Source: Pomphorhynchus laevis (lineage: Eukaryota > Acanthocephala > Palaeacanthocephala > Echinorhynchida > Pomphorhynchidae). From it: a DNA stretch of 64,000 nt. This document shows positions 32,761 through 44,759 of the stretch, in pieces; position 1 is the stretch's first letter; each line of letters opens with the position of its first letter. The stretch is taken from NCBI GenBank assembly GCA_012934845.2, contig WNNJ02001602.1:186001-250000 (forward strand). Reading direction: 5' to 3'. The position numbers were made by a program, and so were the translations under genes. The notes beneath the pieces were generated by a model. It was not told the DNA's origin. It saw nothing but the letters and a program-made list of their open reading frames with translations, and did not search any database.

Positions 32761-35231
32761 CATTAGTGATTCGCTGTAATTGGATTATAACATATCGTTA
32801 ATAAAAAACAGATTAAATCAAGAAGTTCCCATCGCATTTACAAACGTTTACTTCAATAACAATTATACGCAGTTATAAGTTTATGTAAAATATATTTTAC
32901 GCAACCATCATCTTCGTTTCCGAGATAAAGATTCGTTCGATGCGTAATTTTAATAATTCCGCGGTTGCATTATAAACACTTACATTCTATTTCACTATTT
33001 TGTAGATAATCATAATAGGCCAGTCAATTGTTCAATTATTCAACAACGAATGTTGACTGAATTTCTGCATTAAATTGTGTAATAAAAAAGACAAAATGCA
33101 GTTTCTGTGCTTATCTTATTTTTATGTAATCCTTATTTACTAACTGATGAACATATATAGAAAATAAAACCTTATGAATTCGTAATTAACATTAAACTAA
33201 ACCTTATGAATTCGTAATTAACGTAAGCTTTAAATCTATACGCCAAAACAATCATGATAAATTGACGTCTGAACGAATCACCGATAAAGTTAAATTGAAA
33301 ATTAACGGGCAAAAAAATACAGCAAAACGCAGAAAATAATCTCAAAACAGCGGAGACAACAAATGATAGGGACAAATAGTATGCGAGTTCCTGAGATAAC
33401 TGAGAGTCGGTATTAACTTAACGGTCTATAAGATAACTACAACTATACAATCGAATATTCGACATTACGAGAAATTAGCAATGAATAACATATAGGTATA
33501 ATATAAGATTTTTTATCATTCACCCTTTTATCATGTAAGAGTAAAAATGAGCATAAAAATGAGTATACTGAGTCGGTAAACGCACGACTACAAAAGCATT
33601 CGAAAAGCATTCTACTGATTATTACTACTAGAATGTCTACGTTTAAGTACAAATGATAAGATTCAACAAAACGTCAAAATAGTTATTATAAAGCTTACAA
33701 GATAGTAATACAATCGCGTATCTTTAATATAACCAACTGAATTTTAGAACAATATAAAGCTCATACTAAATCCAAACAGATCACCGTGAGATGATCACCA
33801 CTGAATTTTGGTGAATACTAAAATCCATTCAAAAGTTATTGCAAAAATGCTTTGAAACTATTGAAGCCATGCAAATTTTTATGAGCTATAGACTTTCATA
33901 CGACGACTGCATAACAAATTTTAAAGAATATAATATAAAACGATTGTGGGTATTTTTTATAAAATCATTTGGATATCAACAGCGGTAGTAGTACTGAAAT
34001 GTTACTTTTCCAATTTTATTTTATAATGTAAATTTATTTAAAAGCAAAATCAATAACAAAAGTCCAGCTTTGTCTTACAAAATGGAATAATATGCCAATC
34101 CCGATTAAACACGAATGATGGTATGGAAAGCAATGATAAACAACCTAACTTTTGCTGCACAAACTCGGTAAGCAAAATGAGAAGGCATAACCCCTAACTT
34201 TCATTTTAGAAGTATTTCAAAAAGTAAGTTGATAAATAAGACAGAATACGGATGTGTACGAATGCATGGTTTGCAGGAGAGTGATAAATCAGATATCAGC
34301 TAGATTAACAAACAATAGTCAAACACTAGGGATTTATGCAAATGTATTTTAAAAAAAAGGCAACCAGTCATGTAAAAAACTATAAGAAAATTTTTAACTT
34401 AATTCTAGATAAAAAATAAAAATAACTCTAGATAAAATACACATTAGATGGGGTTATCTTTACTAACTAAGAAAAAATCAACAAGTAATAAATTTGTATT
34501 AGTAACGATAAAAATAAACAGTTGGTACTATACAAGTTAAGTTAAATAGTTTTTGGGTCGAATTTAAAAAATAAATTATACTGCATTGCTTCACGCAAAC
34601 TTATAATCGCTGATCTTAGTAGCCATTATATAAGTTTGCATAAATAGCATAAACTTGACTGTGAGATATAAGCAGTAAGAATATAGGGTTTTTTTAAATT
34701 AACATTTAAAGAACACTTAAATATATTTTGTATAGTTTACACAAGATTTCCTAACGACACATGCTGTCAAATTAAAATTTAACTTCTATTAAACAATCTT
34801 AACAAACAGCAAAATCTTTACAATTAAAGATAAAGATAAAAATGTGACCGAAAAGTCGAATTTTTGTCTGCTTTACAAATAAGCAATTACTAAAAGATTA
34901 TCGACTAAAATACGTTTAGGGCAATAAAACATGGTTATAGTGTAGCTAGAAAACGCCCTTACATCGATTTACACAATTGGATGTAGAAAATAACAAATGC
35001 TAGATTACCTTCAATGCTAATCAATAAATATATACGAAAAGTTTATAATTATAAAATATAATGCAACGCAACCATCAGTAAAAAGACAACACTCGTTTTT
35101 TGAAATCTTGAAAGAAAGCTTTCTTTTTTATAGATAACAATATACAATACAGGAAAGAATAAAGGCCAATCCAGAAACCAAAACGGAAAATAAACAGATA
35201 GTTTCTGTATTGTGTCAATGTAAAAATATAC

Positions 35232-35329
35232 CCGTTAGTTAGTCCAATATCTTTGCTATGTAGGTTTGAAATTGCTTCGATCTCATCAGCTTCAGGTAGA
35301 CAGCTATTAAGGCTAACACAATTTGTTCC
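35232..35329 (-). CDS. RBBP6: RBBP6 homologue, exon upstream of the zinc knuckle
   Basis: Acceptor 'tgttatttcag' before 35329, donor GG|GTATAT after 35232, 98 bases. It reads GTNCVSLNSCLP then EADEIEAISNLHSKDIGLTN; the EADEIEAI part resembles ASEEDKIKAMM before the knuckle in RBBP6. It starts in phase 0 and its two spare bases GG join the A of the 22492 exon to code Gly. Similarity alone is weak, but with the exact phase match and position it is convincing. Confidence 0.7.
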
Positions 35330-35439
35330 CTGAAATAACACGATAAGCTATTATAATTAATTATAAAAAGTCATTTGGTAAATATTCTATTTGATATATA
35401 CGCATATATAAGGGCTCCAGAAGACTTGAAATAGACATC

Positions 35440-36365
35440 CAAAGGCTGTTTATATATAATTTTATATCTGACTGTGTTAAACTGTGCTCAAGGAGCTAAT
35501 AAGCTTATTAGCTCCCAAGGCACAGTTTAACACAGTCAGATATAAAATTATAAAAATGTATCCTCCACAGGATCCTGTGAGAAAGCAAGCAACGACAGCA
35601 AGTAAAATTCATGCTGAATAAAATAAGGATGGTCCGGAAAGCACATGGTTAGTTTAAAGAGGCTAGGCCCATGTTACCACGTTAGCAAATTCTCGGAAAT
35701 GCCTTCTTAATATATCACAAGGCAGCCGAAACGACTGATGGTAGTTCACCATACTGACGAGTGCTACCGGCTACCATCAGCTCGTCTAGGAGTGATAAGG
35801 AAGTCTGCCCTACTTGTAATCGAACTTCGGTTTTTGGCAAACTCTACGATTATTAAACTGAAGCTTATTAGCTCCCGGAGCACAGTTTAGCACATTCAGA
35901 TAAAAAATTATAAAAATGTATCCTTCAAAGGATCCTGCGAGAAAGCAAGCAACGACAGCAAGTAAAATTCCTGCTGAATAAAATAAGGATGATCCGGAAA
36001 GCACATAATTAGTTTAAAGAGGCTAGGCCAATGTTACCACGTTAGCAAATTCTCGGAAATGCCTTTTTAATATATCACAAGGCAGCCGAAACGACTGATG
36101 GTAGTTCACCCTACTGATGAGTGCTGCCGGCTACCATCAGCTCGTCTAGGAGTGATAAGGAAGTCTGCTTTGCTAGTAGTCGAACTCCGGCTTTTGACAA
36201 CAACTACAATTATGAAACTGAAGCTTATTAGCTCCCGGAGCACAGTTTAACACAATCGCATATAAAATTATAAAAATGTATCGTTAAAAGGATCCTGTGA
36301 GAAAGCAAGCAACGACATCACGTAAAATTCCTGCTGAATGAAAGAGGCTAGGCTCATGCTACCAC
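35440..36365 (+). repeat. 360-bp tandem repeat (relative of family A)
   Basis: The landmark 'cacagttta' starts at 35521, 35881 and 36241, exactly 360 bases apart. Each unit carries 'ggatcctg(t/c)gagaaagcaa', 'tctcggaaatgcctt', 'ggcagccgaaacgactgatg', 'tgctgccggctaccatcag' and 'ctcgtctaggagtgataagg'. The order of boxes is the same as in family A, so the two are related. Two full units and a partial third, with an extra copy of the first border at 35480. Confidence 0.9.
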
Positions 36366-38510
36366 ATAAAACAAGTTAAGAACAAATGGAAAATCAACTA
36401 ACCTTCCAAAGTTTATTTTTCAAATTGTAACTATATTATAATATTCAGAACTTTTAGACGTGAAAATATTAATCTAATTACAATTTGAAAAAAAACTTGG
36501 AAGCATCAATTGATTGTTCATTTGCTTTTGAAGAATCCGAGCTGATAGTTATATGATAGATATAACTGATGATATATGATGGATATATATAATATACATA
36601 ATACCTTTAATGTTTTACATGTTTTTAATATTTAATCAAACATCAATGTAAACTAAAAATCATTTAATGTTAAACTTAGACTAATCTTGAAATTACATTT
36701 ATAAATATATTCTAATTATCAATTTAAATATATTTTTTAAAAGCAACGAACGCTACCATTATTTATCAATTTTGGAAACAAAAAAGGATCAGCTGCAAAT
36801 AATTAATAATACACAGATTTGTGATTAAAATAAGCAATAACATAAATTAAATATTAAAAGTTTATCAAAACGGTTTGACTTTGAAAACAGTTAAATTTCG
36901 TAATTACAATTCATGGAATAGAATTATACAAAGAAATGTTTAAATATAAATATACTAGGTGTTTAAGAAAACTGATGTGTTGACAGGGTTTTGGCCTTAT
37001 ATTTCACCACCAAACACGGTACCCATCCTAAATACATACACCAATAATGAATTTTTGCCAATTATTTGCCCACTATCATCTTCTTTTAAGAATAAACCAC
37101 TTATATAAACATAAAAAGGTCAACTTTCGGTTTTTGGAAGAAAATATTTCGAAATTTCAACACAGCGGTTGAGATATGCACACAGTAAAGATGAGAATTT
37201 GAAATGTCCGCTTTATTTTAAGCTAAACAAACTATTCAAAAATTGGAAAATTTTAAATAGCTAAGCGCAAAGACAATTTTTTTAAACCTTTAATACCAAG
37301 TCAATATTTTGAAGATAATAAGTTTGATAAATGTGATTTATCTTGGCAGTGGAAAATTTATAAAAGTCATTACTAAATCAAAAGACCAATATAATCGATC
37401 GAGCATATTTATAGGAACAAAGCAATTGATTGAGAAAGTTTAAATGATATCTCGTAAAAACTTGAAATAAAGTTTAAACGCAGTTTGTTGAATACACTTA
37501 GTTATTAAAATTGCATTCTCAATCAAGTTGAAACAGCACAATTTCCTAATCAATTTTGAATTTAACAATAAAAATACGCACATACAAACTCATTAAAAAT
37601 TAAAGTGTAATTACCATAAAATGGCAATACAAATATAAATTACATAAAATAAAATAAAAAAAAATTCCTTATTAAAATAAAATGTGCATCTGAATTTAGC
37701 TATAAACTTAAATAATAATATTTTTTGAATAAAAGATATTTTATCCTTAAAACGTTAGAATGTAAACAATATTTGAAATGTATAGACTTTTTGATCTCGA
37801 TGATTTTTCGATTACAGATATATTTTAACAAAAAAAACTTACTTTTTTTATCCAAAAGTTATTTATGCTTGCTGACTTCTAAACAACAATAAAATGTTTA
37901 ATTAGCAAAATCAGTAAGTTATTCGATGTAGGATTATGCAACAAAAAAGTCAAACTATAAAATAGAATTATTAATAAAAATGAAAATAGTCACTGCTAAA
38001 TTATCTTAAATCTGTAATTTTGGCTTTGAATAAAAATATAATAGTTAATGCGATGGTAGTTGCGGAAAATAAAGCTAAAATAGATTTGATGTTAATAAAT
38101 TAGAAAGATATTTTTGACTTAAATAAAAAATTACAAAAAGCAGATGATTTAAAATATAAAATAACTTACTATAACATAAATTATTAGATAACGTCGACTT
38201 ATAAATAAAGTCGACTAGTAAATTTGTAGTTGATAAATTTAACCGAGATAAAGCAACTATCATACTTATTTAAGATTTCCCTGTTAAGAGTTTTCAATAA
38301 ATTTACAAATACCTTAAAGTAGTTCATTCATTCATTTATTCAATATCCGTTATTTATCAAAAAAAAACAAATAGCGGATATATCTATAATAAATAGATAT
38401 ATAATAATATAATTGGCTATTTATAGATAAAATAAATAGCCAAAATAAATAGTAGTTTGATATTTGGAACGCGAACTACTTTGAAGACCCGAAGATTTAT
38501 TTTCCACACG
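36366..38510. other. AT-rich DNA without a supported gene, apart from one possible micro-exon
   Basis: Mostly A/T runs. I see a possible 36-base micro-exon (37843-37878) and small hairpins near 38345-38460 ('aatatccgttattt' against 'aaatagcggatat', and 'ttggctattta' against 'taaatagccaa'). The open frame at 38075-38263 has a GTAAGT near its end but no known domain. Confidence 0.45.
37843..37878 (-). CDS. Possible RBBP6 micro-exon (12 codons)
   Basis: Strong acceptor 'attttattgttgtttag' before 37878 and perfect donor A|GTAAGT after 37843. The 36 bases read KSASINNFWIKK in phase 0-0, which would join in frame to the exon at 35329. The SASI string recalls SSASISL in the same stretch of vertebrate RBBP6. 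With only 12 codons in AT-rich DNA this could be chance. Confidence 0.3.
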
Positions 38511-38513
38511 AAT

Positions 38514-40200
38514 TTATGTAATCAAGAGCCCGGTAGAGAAAGCTATTTTTAGATGTTCTGTCCTACAACAAGCTGTTGCCCACTTACGATTTGATCGTAG
38601 AGCAGCTGAGTATAAATGGTTATTGGTGTGACATAAATAAGACTGTTCAGTAAGCGTTTGAAGAATGTTCGAGTTTGCCTTTTTCTTGAAAATATTGACT
38701 AGAATTGCATCAAATGTAGGAAACTCGCATCCACATATTGATTGAGCTTTACTGTGAATTATCACAAGCATACTATGCTCTCTTTGGGATAATGTGCAAA
38801 AAGTTATATAACCGTATGTTAGGATCGAGATTATGCATGAATTGTAAAATAGAACTAATTGATCCTGGCAAGCTCCTAATCGTTTTAATTCACGAAGAAA
38901 ATACATACGAGTTGCGCTTGTTTTCTTGACTTTACGAATATGCTTTCTCCAAGATAGGTTAGATTGAAATGTTAAACCTAAGATTTTCAATTCAGTTACT
39001 CTAGTCAGATCAAAATTAGGAAGTTCGTCTACAAGGATGGACGACTTTAACGAAAATAAAATTATTTTAGACTTGGCCATATTGAGACATAGGCAGTTTA
39101 TATTACACCATTTGAGTAGATTTTCCACTTCGATTTCTACGACTTTGTTAGAATAATATTGAGAGCTGGCAATAGTAATGATCGTCAGATCATCTGCATA
39201 CTTAATACATAAAGAACTAGAGCAGCTAGCTGAAAAATCGCTCATAAATGTACTAAAAAGTAGTGGTGAGATAACACTTCCTTGTGGTACACCGCAGATG
39301 TTTTTCCTCCACGAAGATTTCAAACCTAAATGCTTAACACATTGTTGTCTATCATACAGGTATGATGACAAAAACCTTATCTGCCAGTTTAGAAAACCGC
39401 AACTATTTAACTTTTCTAACAGTAGAGGAAATCTAACAGGGTCAAATGCTTTACTGATATCAGCTTGAATTAATTGAACGATCAGGTATTTTCCTGAATC
39501 TAGATGATTTAGACAAAATTGATGAATACTAAGCTAAGCGTCACTTGTATTTTTGCCAGGCCGGAAGGCATATTGGTGATTGTCAATAGCTTGAAGAAAT
39601 ATATCAGCAATTCTCCTTTTGAAATAATTTCAACCAACTTTGAAAGTGCAGGAATGAGCGTTATAGGTCTAAAGCTATGCTCTGATATATTCATGGAACC
39701 TTTTGGAACAAGAACAAATGCCGACAATTTTGAGCATTTTGCGACAACTCCATCTTTAAACATAATATTAAAGAAGCGCGATAACGGTTCTGCAATAGAT
39801 TCACTTAAAAACTTTAGAACGCACGTAGACGGTCCTGGACCGCAAGCTTTTGATGACGACATTTTTAAAAGGGTTTGACATACTTCATCGGCAGATGTTA
39901 AGTCGTTATTATTAAAGGATATTGACGGTAAAGGAATTGTGTATGGTAGTTCATTATTTAAAGGGCACAATGACTCATTTATAACGTCTAATGTTCTTTG
40001 AAGCTCTGTTGTGAAGAGATGCGATAATAGAGAATTTGATGAAGAACATTTTAGAGAACCTACGCCTTTCCAAAATTGTAAACCGCGAGAACTACCTAAT
40101 TTATTTTTCGCGTAATTGCGTTGTGCTTTAACAATTTCTATCGATAGTTTTTCAGAAACTCTATTGGATATATCCACGTTATTTTTATCATGATCTACTT
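38514..40200 (-). mobile_element. CR1/jockey-type LINE, 5'-truncated and broken
   Basis: Reverse transcriptase of a non-LTR retrotransposon. The upstream part (40177-39509) has SSKACGPGPS and FRPITLIPALSKLVE. Then DISKAFD (motif A, near 39455), ICGVPQGSVISPLLF (near 39290) and KYADDLTII (motif C, near 39190), followed by the thumb (LKILGLTFQSNLSWRKHI) and a C-terminal stretch to a stop at 38514. A frameshift/stop region near 39500 splits it. No endonuclease is seen; the 5' end is cut at an AT-rich tract near 40230. Plus-strand frames here are shadows. Confidence 0.9.
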
Positions 40201-40394
40201 GAATCTGCAGTTCTTTAATATAATTCTCTATATATTCAGTTCTTTATATATACAGTTCTTTATATATTATAATATATAATAATATTAAAAGATAATAATA
40301 AAAGATAATAATATATAATATATAATATAATATAATTATAATATATAATTAGAATATAATATATAATAATAAAATATATAATATGTAGAAGCCT

Positions 40395-40960
40395 TAAATA
40401 TTTTGATAAATCAAAATTATTTAAAATTAAGAACATCTATATTTGAACAAATAAAAGGTGTTCCAATGGGAGGTAATAGAATCCCAATTATAGCTGATTT
40501 ATTTTTAAGCTTTATAGAATATAAATTTGTTCATAACTGTTTAAAAAAGCAATCTAAATTATATACAGATATAAAATATATGTTTCGATACATTAATGAT
40601 ATTTGTGTATTTAACTCTAATAATTGTTATTCAATAAATGAACAAATTTATCATAGTAGTCTTATTCTTAACAAAACCAATATTGATGGTAAGGAAGGTG
40701 TATATCTAGATATAAACATTAAATTAACATTAATTGAAAATACTTTTAATTAATATCGTAACGGCGACAAAAAACATATTTTTGCATGAGCATTCATGCA
40801 TATCATATAATATTAAAAAATACATAAAAGATAAATCTTTTAAATTAGGTTACTATAAAAATAAAATCAAACAGGAAATATAAAATTATTTGCTAATATA
40901 AAAATATATTAGTAAATTATTAGAAATATTTGAATTAGCAAAATATTATTAAAAATATAT
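40395..40960 (+). mobile_element. Penelope-like RT family, copy R2
   Basis: Open from 40403 to 40753: IKGVPMGGNRIPIIADLFLS (near 40456-40512), YMFRYINDICVF (motif C with one catalytic Asp replaced by Asn), SLILNKTNIDGKEGVYLDIN. Beyond that it is frameshifted. Changes in the catalytic motifs show it is dead. It starts after a long AT repeat and lacks the N-terminal RT part. Confidence 0.85.
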
Positions 40961-42998
40961 TTTAACCCTTAGGCGGAAAATGTTTATGTGTAATAAATAA
41001 TATGCCATGTATTTTTGGAAGTAGATTTTGCTATTTCTTTCAAACTGTTTTCGAGCTCTTACACATTTTCAAATTAAAATTTGTTTCACTAATTCTGTTA
41101 TTTTGTCAATAAATTTGTTATTTTAGCAATGTCATTTTTTTTGTAAATCCTAGTTCCTTTTAGATCTGGCAAAATTCCTTTACATACTTCATTCAAGTAT
41201 TTTCTATTTACCTTATTAGGTCTTCCAAAAATCTATTATTTATCATTTATGTCTTGTTTTAAAATCATTCGTGTAAGTTCTCTCTTCAGAAGCTTAAAAA
41301 TTGAATATACCAACATTATCACTCTGATAGACACTCATCTTTCTCCGGATTGCGTGAAGCCCGAAGCAGTATACACTTTACAAAGAATGCCACCACTATT
41401 TCAATAAAATCGCATCAAGCAATACTCGACGCTCAACGTCCCAGTGCTATTGGTATTATAAAATAAAAACAGATTTTAATATGCGCCTTACGACTTTTAA
41501 CATGGCTGTTTAAAGCTGCCTACATCTGTACTATTTACAATAGAACCGAATAATTACACACCATTGTTTTAAATCTCTAAATTTAACATATAGAAAACTA
41601 TAAAATGTTAATTTTAGACCTTCAAATGATAAATTCCATACATTACATATAAATAAATAAGGTCTTTAATTAATATCGTAAAGATGACATATTTAAATTT
41701 ACAAAAAACATATTTTTGCATGAGCATTCATGCATACCATATAATATTAAATATAATACATTAAATAATGAAATTTTAAGAATTGCAATAATATGTAATG
41801 ATATTGGCTTTCTTCAAAATCATTTCAATATGTTATTTAATATTTATTTTATATTAGGGGTACTATAGAAATGAAATTAATATAAAATTGTGAGATATAT
41901 AAATCAATAACGTATTTAAAAAATAAATTTGAACTATTCAATTGAAAATTTATGAATTCACAGTAAACAATATGCTCTTGTTAGAATAAAGAATTACATG
42001 AGAAAATCAAATTACTTGAGTGGAAATACATCACAAGCACGCATTTGGCCCACTTGCTACATTTTCGTTAGGAACGTAAGGCCGGAACGTAACAACATTT
42101 CATTTCCTTTTTAATTATATTATCTATCTATTAACTATTAAACTATATAAATAAATATAATATTATCTATTTATCAATTTATAAAAATTCGGCGCACAAA
42201 AATCTGAATTATAGAATTATTAAATCTGAAAATATTTTAATTAAAATATCTAAATAACATTGACTCAGTTGACTGAACTGATTAATAGAATTAATTCTGT
42301 TTAATAACAAGTTTTATGTGCAGATAAATTACATAGAAACTAGATTGTAGCTTTTGATAAACCGGTATATGGTTTTTGATATGAATTACATCTAGTGGAA
42401 TTTAATCACTACTTTATGACATCCGTGTATTCTCTAAATTGAAATCATTTAAATGTGACTTAACTGCGAATGCTTACGTGAATATCACGTTTGTTTCTGT
42501 GGACGCACCTAGTTTTTATGATCACCTTTAGAGATAAACATACTTTTGTTGGAAATGGTTGACATAGATATTCAAATAAAAATCAAAGAAGTATTTAATT
42601 TAAAGTGATTAATTTTTATTAAACAAGGCATACTCTGAAGACAGAAAATTGACACAATCCACTAAATATGGTAAGATCTAAACAAATTTAATATAATATT
42701 GAATGATATAAAATAATCATCAATTATTTTATAATATAATCACCTGTGATCATATATGTGATGATATATGTGATCACATATTTCAGTGAAAATAAACTGT
42801 TTATGTATGCAATTTTGGACTAATCCCATAATAAGGTCGTATGGGAGTCTCTCTGCATTCAGGAGAATATACTCCACTGATAATGCATTATTATAGCAAA
42901 ATTGCTTTAATATGTTATAAAAATTCAGAAACGAACTTTTATAACATATGTATTTTATTTTATAATTTATTTTACATTAAATCATCAAATTATTTATG
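40961..42998. other. AT-rich DNA between retroelements
   Basis: Contains R3 and otherwise AT-rich DNA. 41340-41420 is less AT-rich but has no recognisable feature. The 42841-43023 frame has no support. Confidence 0.4.
41665..41930 (+). mobile_element. Penelope-like RT family, copy R3 (C-terminal fragment)
   Basis: Only the segment after motif C is present: LYRKDDIFKFTKNIFLHEHS, then YNTLNNEILRIAIICNDIGF, with stops after. Same family as R1, R4-R6. Confidence 0.8.
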
Positions 42999-43327
42999 CA
43001 TGTGGGCCGCTAGGTGTCAGTAGAGTACTAAACTGACACCTATTGCCAGTTAGCCTCTTCGTGGAGCGGGCCAGGCAACGGATGTTCGACATTCGTCGAT
43101 CAACGGCTAAATAATTGACCGGGTTGCATCAGCCGTAGTGATAGTCTTTTCATAGACTCTCTCAGATTCTTCCGATGACTCCAACATCGGATTAGACAAT
43201 GAACGAAAAAACGAAAGAAAGTCACGGAGGCTTGTTTCCTTACAGTAGTGATGTTGAATCATCAAAGGATATTTGGAGCCGGAGATAGACGAGCAAACAA
43301 AATCACTCCGATAACTCCAACGCCAGA

Positions 43328-44299
43328 TTGGACAATATGCGAAAGGGTGGAAGAGTTTCGGAGACCTGTTTTCTTACAGTACATCAACATCCGAAGCGGA
43401 CTAGCCTTCATGTAGGAACGTGGAATGCCATCTCGCTGTCGTGGAAGGAACCAGAATTAGTTGAAGAGATGGCTCGCTTCGGTCTTGAAATAGTCGGAGT
43501 GACTTCTCTTCACTATTCTGGAACTGATACTAAACTTTTGGATCAACGTTGGACCTTGAATTATTCGGGAGTTACCATCGGAAAGCGACTTCTGGCGGGT
43601 GTAAGGATACTTACAAGTCCCTGATTGTCGTTCGTGGTAGATAGATTTAACCCAGTGAACGAAAAGCTGGCGTCTCTGAGACTTTTAGTCAAAGAGGAAA
43701 TGAGGATAACTGTTGTGTGTGCCTATGCTCCCAACATTATCTCGGTATACGCAACCTTCGTGGAAGATCTTCAGTCTCTGCTTGATAGAACTCCTGTTAG
43801 AGATTCTCTCATTCTATTGGGTGACTTCAATGCCTATGTTGGTAGCGACAGTATCACTTGGAAAGGAGTGTTGGGGAGGAACGGACTCTCTGATTTGAAT
43901 ACGGGTGGTGTTGAATTATTTCACTTTTGTTCTCGTAACAATTTGTGCATAACCAACTCCATGTTTGAACATAAGGAGATCAATAGATACACATGGCATC
44001 ATGATTCTCTCAGTCAATTATCAATGATCGATTTTGTAATCGTTTTATCTGATCTGCGACGTTACTTTTTGGGGACTTGTGTGAAGAGTGGGGCTGAGCT
44101 GTCAACCGATCACTACCCTGTAGTAAGTAATCTTCGATGGCAGAATCGGTTGCTAGACAAGCCTGGTAAACCCAAACGTTGTATGAGGGCGTGCTGGGAG
44201 CGTCTAGCAGCTGTTTCTGTCATAGAACGTTTTTCTGTCTACATCCGGAATGACTTCTCTCGGTTGCCAGAAGAGGTTAAGTTCATTTATCATGAATGA
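43328..44299 (+). pseudogene. RTE LINE endonuclease region (interrupted)
   Basis: Two consecutive open stretches split by TGA at 43622. Readable: LHVGTWNAISLSWKEPELVE (start of the AP-endonuclease fold), MRITVVCAYAP, LILLGDFNAYVGSD (catalytic Asp/Asn), MIDFVIVLSDLRR and STDHYPV (catalytic Asp-His). All key endonuclease residues are visible, so decay is recent relative to the AT-rich repeats nearby. In RTE elements this enzyme nicks target DNA to prime reverse transcription. Confidence 0.88.
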
Positions 44300-44759
44300 A
44301 ATATGTTCAGATCCTCGCTTGCCAAAGCAACTGTGAAAAGTTGTGACCCGAAAGCCTTAGGTGCTTGTTGCGGAGGAAATACTCAAACGGCTTGGTGGAC
44401 ACCAACAGTTAGAGATTTTGTCCAACAGAAGAAGCTGGCTTATAAGGCAGCTTTGTCAAATAAATCGGAGAAATTTGCAGACTAGTACTGAAGGGCAAAG
44501 AGAGCTTCAGCTCGAGCAGTTACCGAAGCGAAGAAGGTGGCTTGGGAGAAGTTTGGAGAGCACTTAGAACTTGATTATAGTCAGATTCAAAGATGTTCTG
44601 AAGGACGATCAGGAACTTTCGTGTTGGAAAACAGAATACTTCTCAAACTACCTATGACAAGAGAGGATCTATGCTGTCTGACATTTAAGAAATTCTTGGT
44701 TGTTGGAAATAGCATTTTAAGAGTCTCCTTATTCCGATGGATATACCTACTCTTGTAGA

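Larger units (their letters stand above)
22493..35231 (-). other. Large RBBP6 intron (12.7 kb) packed with repeats
   Basis: Inferred from the phase match between exons at 35232-35329 and 22387-22492. It contains repeat D, a family A locus, two Penelope endonuclease relics, a 15-base minisatellite, two GC-rich inserts and a 129-bp satellite. From 22.5-23.9, 25.8-28.4 and 32.8-35.0 kb I see only AT-rich DNA with no supported gene; open frames there have no family signature. Confidence 0.55.

Noticed and set aside
33172-33652. Two minus-strand frames rich in Phe/Leu
   Set aside because: Composition expected of AT-rich DNA; no domains or splice context.
35700-35800. Complete type II hammerhead in the 360-bp repeat
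   Set aside because: Stem II arms covary, but no stem I can be drawn between the cleavage triplet and CTGATGA; reported only as a hammerhead-like arrangement.
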